From assembly GCA_002494165.1 (NCBI GenBank), contig DLBH01000040.1, positions 9,648 through 21,232 of the forward strand: a stretch of DNA of 11,585 nt. The letters run 5' to 3'. The notes below the pieces were generated by a model, which was not told the DNA's origin, did no database searches, and saw nothing but the letters and a program-made list of their open reading frames with translations. The position numbers and the translations under genes are program-made. This document shows, in pieces, positions 5,411 to 11,585 of the stretch. The stretch comes from Lachnospiraceae bacterium UBA7026 (GTDB lineage Bacteria; Bacillota; Clostridia; Lachnospirales; Lachnospiraceae). Numbering within the stretch: position 1 is the stretch's first letter; every line of letters starts with the position of its first letter.

Positions 5411-7971
5411 TTCTGTGTCTGGTCTGTAATCTGCACTTTTTTAAAGAGAGCGGTCACCTTAGTATCCCCGTCAAAGGACAAATCTGTGGACAAGGCAGTC
5501 TTGTCCGCCAGGGTCCCGGTTTTCGTCTTCCAGCCCACAAACTGCCAGCCCTCTTCCGGCTGAGCCGTCAGGGTAACAGGATAGTCTGTAAAATAGGACC
5601 CGGTCCAGTTTCCCTCTTTATCCAGGTCCGGACTGATACTATTAATCCGGATCCTGCCAGCTTCCGGCTGGTCATTGTGGATAGTCACTGAAACCTTATT
5701 ACCGGTCAGGGAAAAATAGGACTGCATATAGGGGATGATATAATCATCTCTTTGGGAGAAGAAATCAATAAGCTCTGTGCACAGGTCCTGGTAAAAGTTG
5801 GTCTGCAGGTCGCCCCGCAGGCTCCAGACCTCCTCCGGGTACCTGGCGGAAGACTTGGCGCAGGCTTCCCTGTATCTGGTGTAAAAATCTGTCAACTCTC
5901 CCCTGACCTTATTCTCCTCAAAAGTGTAATTTGCCAGGTCCATAAAGGTATTGACAAACTGCCGGCGGAAGCGGTCATTTTCCATCAGATGGGGAAAGAA
6001 GGGGTCTGTGGCCAGACTTTCCGTCTTGATCAGTCTTGGCTGGCTGAAGGAATCCATGTCAGGATCCGAATTGGCGAAGGCCCCGAAGCCGCCGTCAATA
6101 TCATAAATCAACCAGTGCCATTTATTGTCATAAAAGAGCAGGTACATATTCTTATACCAGCTCCAGTCCGCATCGGCGGAATAAAGCCGGGCGGCATAGA
6201 CATCAATAAAGCTGTCGATGTCCATCATGGAACAGAGCTTGTCATAGTTTTTATCGTCGGACAGGTCTGCGGAAGCGGCAAAATCCCGTAGGATACGAAA
6301 GGATGTCTCGGTGGCTTTCAGAGTATCCTCCTTGTGGTTTTTAGCCTTGTAGCCATAGAGGCTGCCAGCCAGCAGATAGTAGTCATCCGTATTGAGACCA
6401 TAATGGCCTTCCATATAGGCCTCACTGGCATAGCGTTCCTGCAGGGCATATATACCCCAGTATTCCCCGTCCAGAAAGACCTGGACCATCTTATAGTCCT
6501 GGGCATCCATGGTCCGCCCGCTCATGAGGGCGCTGCCGTAGTAAGCCCGCAGGTCATGGCCCCGCAGGAGGGTCACCGTATCAGACAGGAGACCGGAATC
6601 AAAAAAGGGTGCCAGAAAGGTGTCATTACCATCATAGTCCTCTCTCGCGTAGAGGTTAAAGGATTTCTGGGATTTAGAGACCCGGGAATTATTGCCGTGA
6701 AGGCGAAGCCCGGCCTCCTGGGAAAAGAGCAGGGACTGGTCTTCGGCACTGAAATAGTCCACGTGGGTCTGCCGCTCCCATTCCCTTCCCCGGCCCTTGT
6801 AGGAATTGGTGTATTTCCTGGTGGCATAGAGGGTACATCTTCCCTTGAAATAGCCCTGCATAAGCTGGTCCATATATTCTTTACCATTTACCATGATCCC
6901 CTTGTCCTCCCCGAAAATACCATCGGGATCAGATACCAGGGAAATGGTGGCGATATCCTTATAGCCTGTCTTATTCTGATAATTAATAAAATAGGAAGCA
7001 GTGGTCACATCAGAGACATTGCCATCCCCATCCACGGCCACGGCCCTTACCACAGCACATTTATCCACCGTCTCCGGCAGAATATAGCGGAGAAAATATC
7101 CCGGGTAGGCCTCTATGGTGCCGGATCCTAAAGATTTTTCCACGTGGGGCATCAGGTCCATGTTGGCCGCATAGACATTAGGCTGGTCAGAAGGATCTGA
7201 AATAGGAATGGGCCCGGAATAGGCCTGAGACTGATCAGTGGGTACTGAGCTATCCAGGGTATAGTAGATCCTGGTCCCCTCCGGGGCGGAAATCTCCAGG
7301 GAGAATTCCTGGTCATAGAAGCCGCTGGCCTGGGAAAAAACCGGGGCCTCCACGACGGCCAGTTCCCTGGCGTCCTTGTTGGAGGCGGCCGGAGTCGGTG
7401 AAAGATAGGTCAACTCTTCCTGGTCGTCATTCTTTCTTCCATAACACATATCCGCCTTTATGTCCCCGGGTACTTTGACATAGTCCGTGGGAATCCTATC
7501 AAAGGAAAGATAGAGGGTCTCTGACCTGGTCAGCTTAAAGCCTGCATATAGGTCCTGGCCAACTGCCCCTGCCTCCTCCCCCTTGGCCGGCTTGCCCAGA
7601 TAAACCAGCTGGTACTGGCCGGGCCCGATCTCCCTGTCCTTGGGAAATGCATATTTCATCAGATTGTTTTTCTTGTCGCTCAAGGTCCAGCCGTCCAGGC
7701 TGACCGCTTCCCCGGAAGGATTATAGATTTCTGCCCAGGCATGAAAACTGCCCTTGCTGTCGGCAAGGACAGACTTATTAAGCAGGCAGACCTCATTGAT
7801 CACCAGGGGACCTCCCCCATATTCCAGCTGGGGGACACTCCCCTCCTGGGCTGCCTTGTCCCGGTCAGCGGCCCCCTTCCAGACAAAAACTGCCGACAAG
7901 AGTGCCAGGACCAGGGCCCCGGCCAAAAGTATTTTCGTATAATTGCGATTAGTTTTTTTATCTTTAAACAT
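5407..7971 (-). CDS. Membrane-anchored CotH-family protein kinase with lamin-tail, chitobiase-C and InlB-like modules
   Basis: An 854-residue protein. A short basic N-terminus and a hydrophobic segment (about 13-31), with no clear cleavage site, act as a signal anchor, so the rest should be outside the membrane. Residues about 55-165 form a lamin-tail-like domain (INEV..., WAEIYNPSGE, LDGWTLSD). Residues about 207-330 resemble the chitobiase/hexosaminidase C-terminal fold (IYYTLDSSVPT). Residues about 340-745 are the CotH kinase: GLRLHGNNSR at 421-430, the region around Lys433-Lys436, GEYWGIYALQER at 502-513, D602...K607-N608, and WHWLIYDIDGGFG at 618-630 with probable metal-binding Asp624 and Asp626. 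Residues about 795-846 form an InlB/Listeria-type beta repeat (GWQFVGWKT). CotH proteins are atypical kinases that phosphorylate Ser residues of spore coat proteins in Bacillus. AGGAG lies six bases from the ATG. It is the last gene of the five-gene operon. The substrate is not known. Confidence 0.92.
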   Translation of the reverse strand: MFKDKKTNRNYTKILLAGALVLALLSAVFVWKGAADRDKAAQEGSVPQLEYGGGPLVINEVCLLNKSVLADSKGSFHAWAEIYNPSGEAVSLDGWTLSDKKNNLMKYAFPKDREIGPGQYQLVYLGKPAKGEEAGAVGQDLYAGFKLTRSETLYLSFDRIPTDYVKVPGDIKADMCYGRKNDDQEELTYLSPTPAASNKDARELAVVEAPVFSQASGFYDQEFSLEISAPEGTRIYYTLDSSVPTDQSQAYSGPIPISDPSDQPNVYAANMDLMPHVEKSLGSGTIEAYPGYFLRYILPETVDKCAVVRAVAVDGDGNVSDVTTASYFINYQNKTGYKDIATISLVSDPDGIFGEDKGIMVNGKEYMDQLMQGYFKGRCTLYATRKYTNSYKGRGREWERQTHVDYFSAEDQSLLFSQEAGLRLHGNNSRVSKSQKSFNLYAREDYDGNDTFLAPFFDSGLLSDTVTLLRGHDLRAYYGSALMSGRTMDAQDYKMVQVFLDGEYWGIYALQERYASEAYMEGHYGLNTDDYYLLAGSLYGYKAKNHKEDTLKATETSFRILRDFAASADLSDDKNYDKLCSMMDIDSFIDVYAARLYSADADWSWYKNMYLLFYDNKWHWLIYDIDGGFGAFANSDPDMDSFSQPRLIKTESLATDPFFPHLMENDRFRRQFVNTFMDLANYTFEENKVRGELTDFYTRYREACAKSSARYPEEVWSLRGDLQTNFYQDLCTELIDFFSQRDDYIIPYMQSYFSLTGNKVSVTIHNDQPEAGRIRINSISPDLDKEGNWTGSYFTDYPVTLTAQPEEGWQFVGWKTKTGTLADKTALSTDLSFDGDTKVTALFKKVQITDQTQN

Positions 7972-8023
7972 AGCTGTCTCCTGCCTGCCGTGCCCTCATT
8001 CAGATAAATTCTAATATATGGAA

Positions 8024-8893
8024 TCACTGGGAGATGGTCATACCTTCCCTGTCGATCGTCATATCCACACTGCCGTCCTTAGTCAGCCAGACCTTTACAT
8101 CCTCTTTCTTGAGCAACTGCAGAACCTCAGAATTCTCAGGCTCTTCCTTAGAAGAGGTTATCAGAGCATCCCTGGGATTCAGCACATAAAGGATATACTC
8201 TGTAGACCGCTTGTCCCTGCCATGATGGGGAATCTTGACAAAATCATAGTCTGTATAATCATACTGATTGAGAAAATACTCTGAAACTCTCTCTTTTTCC
8301 GCATCCCCCATGAAAAGGAGGGCGGAGGACTGATATTTAACGGAAGTGATAAGGGAAATGTTATTATCCGTACTTTCCTTATAGTTCATGGCCAGTGGCG
8401 GGGATATGGTGATATCCGCTGCCAGTTTATTTATAGTCACCGGTTCTGTCAAAAAGACGATCTCGGTCCCGTTGGCCTTCAGGGCCTCCATGACTTCCTC
8501 ATAAAGGTCCCCTGTCTCATTACTGACCGGCATATAGCAGGTCTTGACTGGAATCTGGCCAAGTATGGCAGCTGCCCCGCCGATATGGTCCTTGTCAAAA
8601 TGAGTCAGGACCAGCAGGTCTAAGGAGTCGATCTCCTTCTCCTTCAGGAGATTAAGGAGCAGGTCTCCGTCTGCCTTCTCACCGGTATCAATCATCATGG
8701 AGCCGAACTGATTATAGAGCAGAAAGGCATCGGCACATTCATTCAGGTGGGGGCAGATAACCTGCAGCTCCTCTGATTTCTTACTGTTCATCCGTTTTTT
8801 TATAGGCTTTCTCGTGTTAAGGCCGGCAACTACCATAGCCAGGAAGCAGAAGGCAAACAGGAGAAATACCGGAAAGATTCTCCTGCTTCTCAT
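8024..8893 (-). CDS. Membrane-anchored ComEC-like metallo-beta-lactamase-fold hydrolase
   Basis: A protein of about 289 residues with an N-terminal hydrophobic anchor (about 7-25) after three arginines, so the hydrolase domain should face outwards. Numbered from the upstream GTG, the metal-binding motif is THFDKDHIGG at 98-107 (His99, Asp101, Asp103, His104). MIDTG is at 68-72, GD at 197-198, and IPHHG at 222-226. The HxDxDH form is typical of the hydrolase domain fused to ComEC channels, which is linked to DNA degradation during uptake. This gene encodes the domain alone with one anchor and no ComEC channel. The start is ambiguous. ATG at 8893 overlaps the previous gene's stop as TGATG and has AGG seven bases away; an in-frame GTG at 8896 is possible. 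The overlap implies translational coupling to the DUF4956 gene. The substrate is unknown; nucleic acid, phosphoester or polyphosphate are guesses. Confidence 0.88.
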   Translation of the reverse strand: MRSRRIFPVFLLFAFCFLAMVVAGLNTRKPIKKRMNSKKSEELQVICPHLNECADAFLLYNQFGSMMIDTGEKADGDLLLNLLKEKEIDSLDLLVLTHFDKDHIGGAAAILGQIPVKTCYMPVSNETGDLYEEVMEALKANGTEIVFLTEPVTINKLAADITISPPLAMNYKESTDNNISLITSVKYQSSALLFMGDAEKERVSEYFLNQYDYTDYDFVKIPHHGRDKRSTEYILYVLNPRDALITSSKEEPENSEVLQLLKKEDVKVWLTKDGSVDMTIDREGMTISQ

Positions 8894-9618
8894 CACAGCA
8901 CCTGCTTACTGCTTCGTTCAACAATGGAAGGAGCCACAATCAAAACGACATTCATGTTACCATTCTTAACCCGGATATCATCGATCAGTCTCTTCTGGTC
9001 CATGCCTTTTCTGGGTCTTATACGGTAGCGGAGTTCACACATGGATCCAAAATCTGTAGTCCTGACCATGAGCAGCTTGCTGCCCTTACAGTGTTTCTTT
9101 AATACATTGTCAAATTCTCCCTGAAAATTCAGGGTTTCGGGGACCCAGATTTTGAGGAGCATATCCTCATCCTGGCTGCCTCCCCAGTTGGCCATCTCCA
9201 GAACATAAATCACAAGCAGCATGATCAGGGCGAACAGCAGGGCATAACCAACATAACCGACACCATTGATAACGCCGCAGCAGATAGATACAAAAAGATA
9301 GGCCAGGTCCTTGGTCTCCACAGGACCGCTCCTGAAACGGACCAGAACGAAGATACCACTGAGGCCAAGTCCGGTGGCGATATTTCTTCCAACCATAAGT
9401 ACAACAATAGAAACAGCGACAGGCACCAGAACGATGGCCAGAGCCAGACCAGGCGTCATGGCCTGGTTCCTCCGGTTAAAAACATAGAGTCCGCTGAAAA
9501 GAATTCCCGTCACGATGGAAGAAAATAAAATCAGGAAAAAACCGGCTGTCGTAACGTTAGCCGCAATATTTGTGTCCAGTACAGGCACTAATAACATGGA
9601 ACTGTGAGCTGAAATCAT
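8893..9618 (-). CDS. DUF4956 family multi-pass membrane protein
   Basis: A 241-residue membrane protein. Hydrophobic segments lie at about 24-46, 55-76, 81-95, 103-122 and 124-141, followed by a soluble tail of about 100 residues, probably cytoplasmic. The family's conserved core is present: GLSGIFVLVRFRS at about 85-97, then KDLAYLF and a glycine-rich GVINGVGY. I place the start at the ATG at 9618 because AGGAG (9626-9630) lies seven bases upstream. An upstream in-frame ATG at 9663 has no ribosome-binding site, and the codons for Arg-Arg in that longer frame are the AGGAGA of this site. The gap from the VTC gene is 104 bases. The stop overlaps the start of the hydrolase gene. DUF4956 genes often sit beside VTC and CotH genes. 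A membrane partner or translocation role for polyphosphate is inference; no function is established that I can cite. Confidence 0.9.
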   Translation of the reverse strand: MISAHSSMLLVPVLDTNIAANVTTAGFFLILFSSIVTGILFSGLYVFNRRNQAMTPGLALAIVLVPVAVSIVVLMVGRNIATGLGLSGIFVLVRFRSGPVETKDLAYLFVSICCGVINGVGYVGYALLFALIMLLVIYVLEMANWGGSQDEDMLLKIWVPETLNFQGEFDNVLKKHCKGSKLLMVRTTDFGSMCELRYRIRPRKGMDQKRLIDDIRVKNGNMNVVLIVAPSIVERSSKQVL

Positions 9619-9625
9619 AGCATCT

Positions 9626-9630
9626 CTCCT
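9626..9630 (-). promoter_or_regulatory. Ribosome-binding site fixing the DUF4956 start
   Basis: AGGAG on the minus strand is seven bases from the ATG at 9618. The alternative ATG at 9663 is preceded only by a GC-rich sequence without a Shine-Dalgarno match, so the shorter 241-residue protein is preferred. Confidence 0.8.
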
Positions 9631-9722
9631 ATTGTTCTTTTGCTTCTCCGGCAAAAACAGCATGGGCCGGAACTGTGGGTCAGTAACATCTTACAAGAAA
9701 CCGAAGCCTTATAAGGTCCCGG

Positions 9723-10481
9723 TCAGATAGAGGACAGAATGGAGTACCTGTCGGGATCTTCAATCACATTTTCCTTCAGATACTTCTTATAGGCTACCCC
9801 ATATTTGGAGAAGGAGGTCTGGTAGATCTGCTCTCTTGCCAGCAGCCTGGTAAACCACAGGGGGTAGGCCTGGTCTACTTTCACCTCCATGACCCGCAGA
9901 TCAGAGGGAAGCAGAAGCCCTCCTTTTTCTCTCCTTTCGAAAGCATCACTGCCCTGATAGCAGCGGAGATTCTGGTCGAAGGTGAGTCGGAAATCCTTAC
10001 GGTCCCTGTCGAAAAAGGCCATCCTGTCATAGGAAATGAGCATGGCCGGTCTCACATCGTGATGGGATAAATAATACTCTATCTCCCGGAGGACCTGCAG
10101 GGTCATATAAGGTGCGTCCTTGGGAAGCCGGCCCCCATTGAGAAAATAGATGGCCTGGCGGTAGGTCAACTCAGCCCTCCTCTTGGTGACAATCCCATTT
10201 ACCTTCTTCTTTAATTCCAGAAAGACCGGGCTGTCACCATCTTCCGGGAAACCATAGCTTCTAAGTCTCAGCTTCTCCTTATAAAAGGGCTTTTTCAGGG
10301 ATTCACGGATCACATCGAAGCCGTCCGTATCAAAATAAAGATTACAAATGGGGTAAGTGGCTCCATTCCTGCAGTGCTTGTCAGCCACCATATGTTCTGT
10401 AATCACAGGCAGCATCAGATACATTTTTGTCTCGTCCACAAGGAACTTCTTCTCATGCCGCTTAAATACCTTTTTTGCCAT
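9723..10481 (-). CDS. VTC-domain polyphosphate polymerase
   Basis: A 252-residue soluble protein that is almost entirely one VTC domain, the triphosphate-tunnel fold of yeast Vtc4 that makes polyphosphate from ATP at the inner face of the membrane. Tunnel motifs are in order: RHEKKF at 8-13, NLYFDTDGFD at 47-56, KEKLRLRSYG at 68-77, FLELKKK at 87-93 with KRR at 100-102, SYDRMAF at 150-156, LTFD at 166-169, MEVKVD at 198-203 and SFSKYG at 223-228. Unlike the yeast enzymes it has no SPX domain and no membrane segments, so membrane attachment would need a partner. The adjacent DUF4956 protein is the obvious candidate (inference). Its ribosome-binding site AAGGAG lies in the last codons of the upstream beta-helix gene, whose stop is only eight bases before the ATG, so the two are probably translationally coupled. 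Confidence 0.92.
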   Translation of the reverse strand: MAKKVFKRHEKKFLVDETKMYLMLPVITEHMVADKHCRNGATYPICNLYFDTDGFDVIRESLKKPFYKEKLRLRSYGFPEDGDSPVFLELKKKVNGIVTKRRAELTYRQAIYFLNGGRLPKDAPYMTLQVLREIEYYLSHHDVRPAMLISYDRMAFFDRDRKDFRLTFDQNLRCYQGSDAFERREKGGLLLPSDLRVMEVKVDQAYPLWFTRLLAREQIYQTSFSKYGVAYKKYLKENVIEDPDRYSILSSI

Positions 10482-10489
10482 AAGGGACC

Positions 10490-11338
10490 TTACTCCTTTC
10501 CCTGGTCTGTAAGAGGATAAGCCAGACTGATTGTGCCGGAACTTGACACCGGAGACAGGGCCTTGTTTACCTCTACTTTACTGCCAGGGTCCACCTGGAC
10601 TTTTTTCAGGCCAAATATACCATAACGGCCGGCATCCACTGTCACAGCGGCCAGGCCAATCTTCACATAGTCCTTACTCCTGATTCCATCCTCTCCTGCC
10701 TGGACAGTGATAAAACCGCCGCTAATCTCGACGCAGTCACTACCCCGCAGACCATGGCGGGCCGCCTCGACATCAATGATCCCGTCTTTGATCTTGAGCT
10801 TGTCTGTCGATACGATGCCGTCCTGATAATTGGCATTTACTTTAAGACTGCCTGCCCCCTTAATTTTAAGGCTGGCCCTGGAATCAAGGCAGGCCCTGGG
10901 CAGCAGCTTATACTGGGAGGAGGGAACATAAAAGAGACCGTCTGTCAGAACATTATCGCTCCCGCCCCTGAGCTTAATGGTTACCTTGTCCGCCCTGCGG
11001 ATCCAGACCGGAGCCGAATCCCTGCAGGTAATATCAACGCCGTTAAACTTGAGAATGGCCTCGTCATCCTTGTCTGCGGCGACAATAATCTGACCATCCG
11101 TCAGTTTTCCCGTTAAAAGAAAGGTACCGCCATCACGGATCACGGCAGTATTGTCTTTTACTTCCACACTGCTCTCCCCACTGGTCACGATACGTTTATC
11201 ATCGAGTATAATCTTCACCGGCTCCGCTTCCTGCCCGTAGTTTTGCGCCTGGAGGAAGGAGTCTCCCTTCCACAGGCATATTAGTCCCATCAGGACCACC
11301 ACCAGCAAGACCAGACCGGTCAGATATCTCCTGTCCAT
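10490..11338 (-). CDS. Membrane-anchored beta-helix 'carbohydrate-binding domain' protein (Cthe_2159/DUF4353-like)
   Basis: A 282-residue protein. The N-terminal hydrophobic segment (about 6-23) after two arginines is a signal anchor or uncleaved signal, which places the body outside. From about residue 60 it consists of short beta-strand rungs. Examples are the runs around VTIKLRGGSDNVLTDG, LKIKGAGSLKVNA with YQDGI, LKIKDGIIDVEAARHGLRG, VEISGGFITVQAGEDGIRS and VTVDAGRYGIFG. This IxGGxIxVxAxxDGI pattern marks the family of Clostridium thermocellum Cthe_2159, a calcium-dependent polygalacturonate-binding beta-helix. Binding of a polysaccharide or surface polymer here is inferred from the family. 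It is shorter than many members. The ATG at 11338 has AAAGGAG unusually far upstream (about 13 bases). It is the first gene of the operon, downstream of a good promoter. Confidence 0.85.
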   Translation of the reverse strand: MDRRYLTGLVLLVVVLMGLICLWKGDSFLQAQNYGQEAEPVKIILDDKRIVTSGESSVEVKDNTAVIRDGGTFLLTGKLTDGQIIVAADKDDEAILKFNGVDITCRDSAPVWIRRADKVTIKLRGGSDNVLTDGLFYVPSSQYKLLPRACLDSRASLKIKGAGSLKVNANYQDGIVSTDKLKIKDGIIDVEAARHGLRGSDCVEISGGFITVQAGEDGIRSKDYVKIGLAAVTVDAGRYGIFGLKKVQVDPGSKVEVNKALSPVSSSGTISLAYPLTDQGKE

Positions 11339-11367
11339 AAATTATGTTCAACTCCTTTATCTACTTA

Positions 11368-11395
11368 TAGGAAAATATACTTAGGAAAATATACT
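11368..11395 (-). repeat. Perfect 14-bp tandem repeat in the operon leader
   Basis: The minus strand has two adjacent identical copies of AGTATATTTTCCTA (11382-11395 and 11368-11381). They begin at about the predicted transcription start, just below the -10 box, and end about 10 bases before the ribosome-binding site. A repeated site here could be an operator or an mRNA element. Confidence 0.8.
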
Positions 11396-11401
11396 CCGTC
11401 C

Positions 11402-11429
11402 ATTATAAAACATTTTCCTCATATGTAAA
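11402..11429 (-). promoter_or_regulatory. Promoter of the VTC/CotH operon
   Basis: The minus strand has TTTACA (11424-11429, five of six to consensus), a 16-base spacer and a perfect TATAAT (11402-11407). The predicted start near 11395 gives a leader of about 57 bases. A second TATAAT lies upstream at 11443-11448 but has no recognisable -35 sequence. Confidence 0.7.
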
Positions 11430-11511
11430 CCTAGTGTAAATTATTATAAAGTAAACCAGCTGAAAATGCTATATATTTCTTGTATATTTCAATAAATAAC
11501 ATATATTTTAT

Positions 11512-11552
11512 CAATAATCCCCAGGATTACTGGAAAACATAAAATAATCCTG
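11512..11552 (-). other. Two mutually exclusive hairpins upstream of the operon promoter
   Basis: CAGTAATCC and GGATTATTG (11524-11532 with 11512-11520) pair over 9 bp around a 3-base loop on the minus strand. CAGGATTA and TAATCCTG (11545-11552 with 11522-11529) form a perfect 8-bp stem. They share bases 11522-11529, so only one can form. Neither is followed by a U-tract, so they are not simple terminators. Confidence 0.4.
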
Positions 11553-11558
11553 TGCATG

Positions 11559-11570
11559 AAAAAGGAGGCG
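11559..11570 (-). terminator. Possible 3' arm of a terminator for a gene beyond the window
   Basis: The minus strand reads CGCCTCC followed by TTTTT, the typical end of a GC-rich terminator stem and its U-tract. The matching GGAGGCG arm is not seen in the 15 bases left before the window edge, so it would have to lie outside. This is only a suggestion. Confidence 0.25.
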
Positions 11571-11585
11571 TCGCAGTAACGTTCT

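Noticed and set aside
6334..7131. 265-codon plus-strand open frame opposite the CotH gene
   Set aside because: It is a long antisense shadow in a GC-rich gene, with no ribosome-binding site or recognisable domain.
11561..11585. AAAGGAGG on the plus strand as a ribosome-binding site for a divergent gene
   Set aside because: No ATG, GTG or TTG follows at a usable distance before the window ends.

Overview
The window looks like a chromosomal segment of a moderately GC-rich Firmicute, most likely a Lachnospiraceae-type Clostridia. The basis is strong AGGAG-type ribosome-binding sites, A/T-rich intergenic promoters with TATAAT boxes, Rho-independent terminators, and the protein families present. 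All nine genes I accept lie on the minus strand, so the window reads from high to low coordinates. No RNA gene, CRISPR array, insertion sequence or phage gene was recognised.

Region 1 (about 11585 to 5407) is a five-gene operon behind a TTTACA-N16-TATAAT promoter. In transcription order it encodes: a membrane-anchored beta-helix 'carbohydrate-binding domain' protein (Cthe_2159/DUF4353-like); a cytosolic VTC-type polyphosphate polymerase; a multi-pass DUF4956 membrane protein; a membrane-anchored ComEC-like metallo-beta-lactamase-fold hydrolase; and a membrane-anchored CotH-family protein kinase with lamin-tail, chitobiase-C and InlB-like repeat modules. Three products carry N-terminal anchors that should place their main domains outside the cell. 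One is cytosolic and one is an integral membrane protein. My inference is a cell-surface module in which polyphosphate made inside may be linked, via the DUF4956 protein, to extracytoplasmic phosphorylation by CotH.

Region 2 (about 5410 to 4905) is a self-contained unit for a 75-residue peptide. Its promoter (TTGATA-N17-TATAAT) overlaps the stop codon of the CotH gene, and a strong terminator follows the gene. The peptide has a double-glycine-type leader and a C-terminal pair of CxxC motifs.

Region 3 (about 4835 to 2264) has a 354-bp gene-free stretch (4700-5053) holding the peptide gene's terminator, a second weaker terminator-like hairpin, and an extended -10 promoter. It is followed by an 811-residue three-module enzyme: mannose-1-phosphate guanylyltransferase, a type II PMI cupin and a complete type I phosphomannose isomerase. 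Its product would be GDP-mannose, provided a phosphomannomutase is encoded elsewhere.

Region 4 (about 2200 to 1011) encodes a single-pass membrane protein with an acidic cytoplasmic head and a low-complexity outer tail containing Ser/Thr/Lys heptad repeats. A terminator follows it. Region 5 (1014 to 1) holds a Cof-type HAD phosphatase with an extended -10 promoter abutting the previous terminator. Its stop codon lies inside a 20-bp direct repeat at the window edge. The 319-bp gap 910-1228 contains only that promoter, the terminator and a probably untranslated 3' region. The common theme of the window is the cell surface: mannose precursor supply, anchored carbohydrate-binding, kinase and hydrolase proteins, and an exported-looking peptide.
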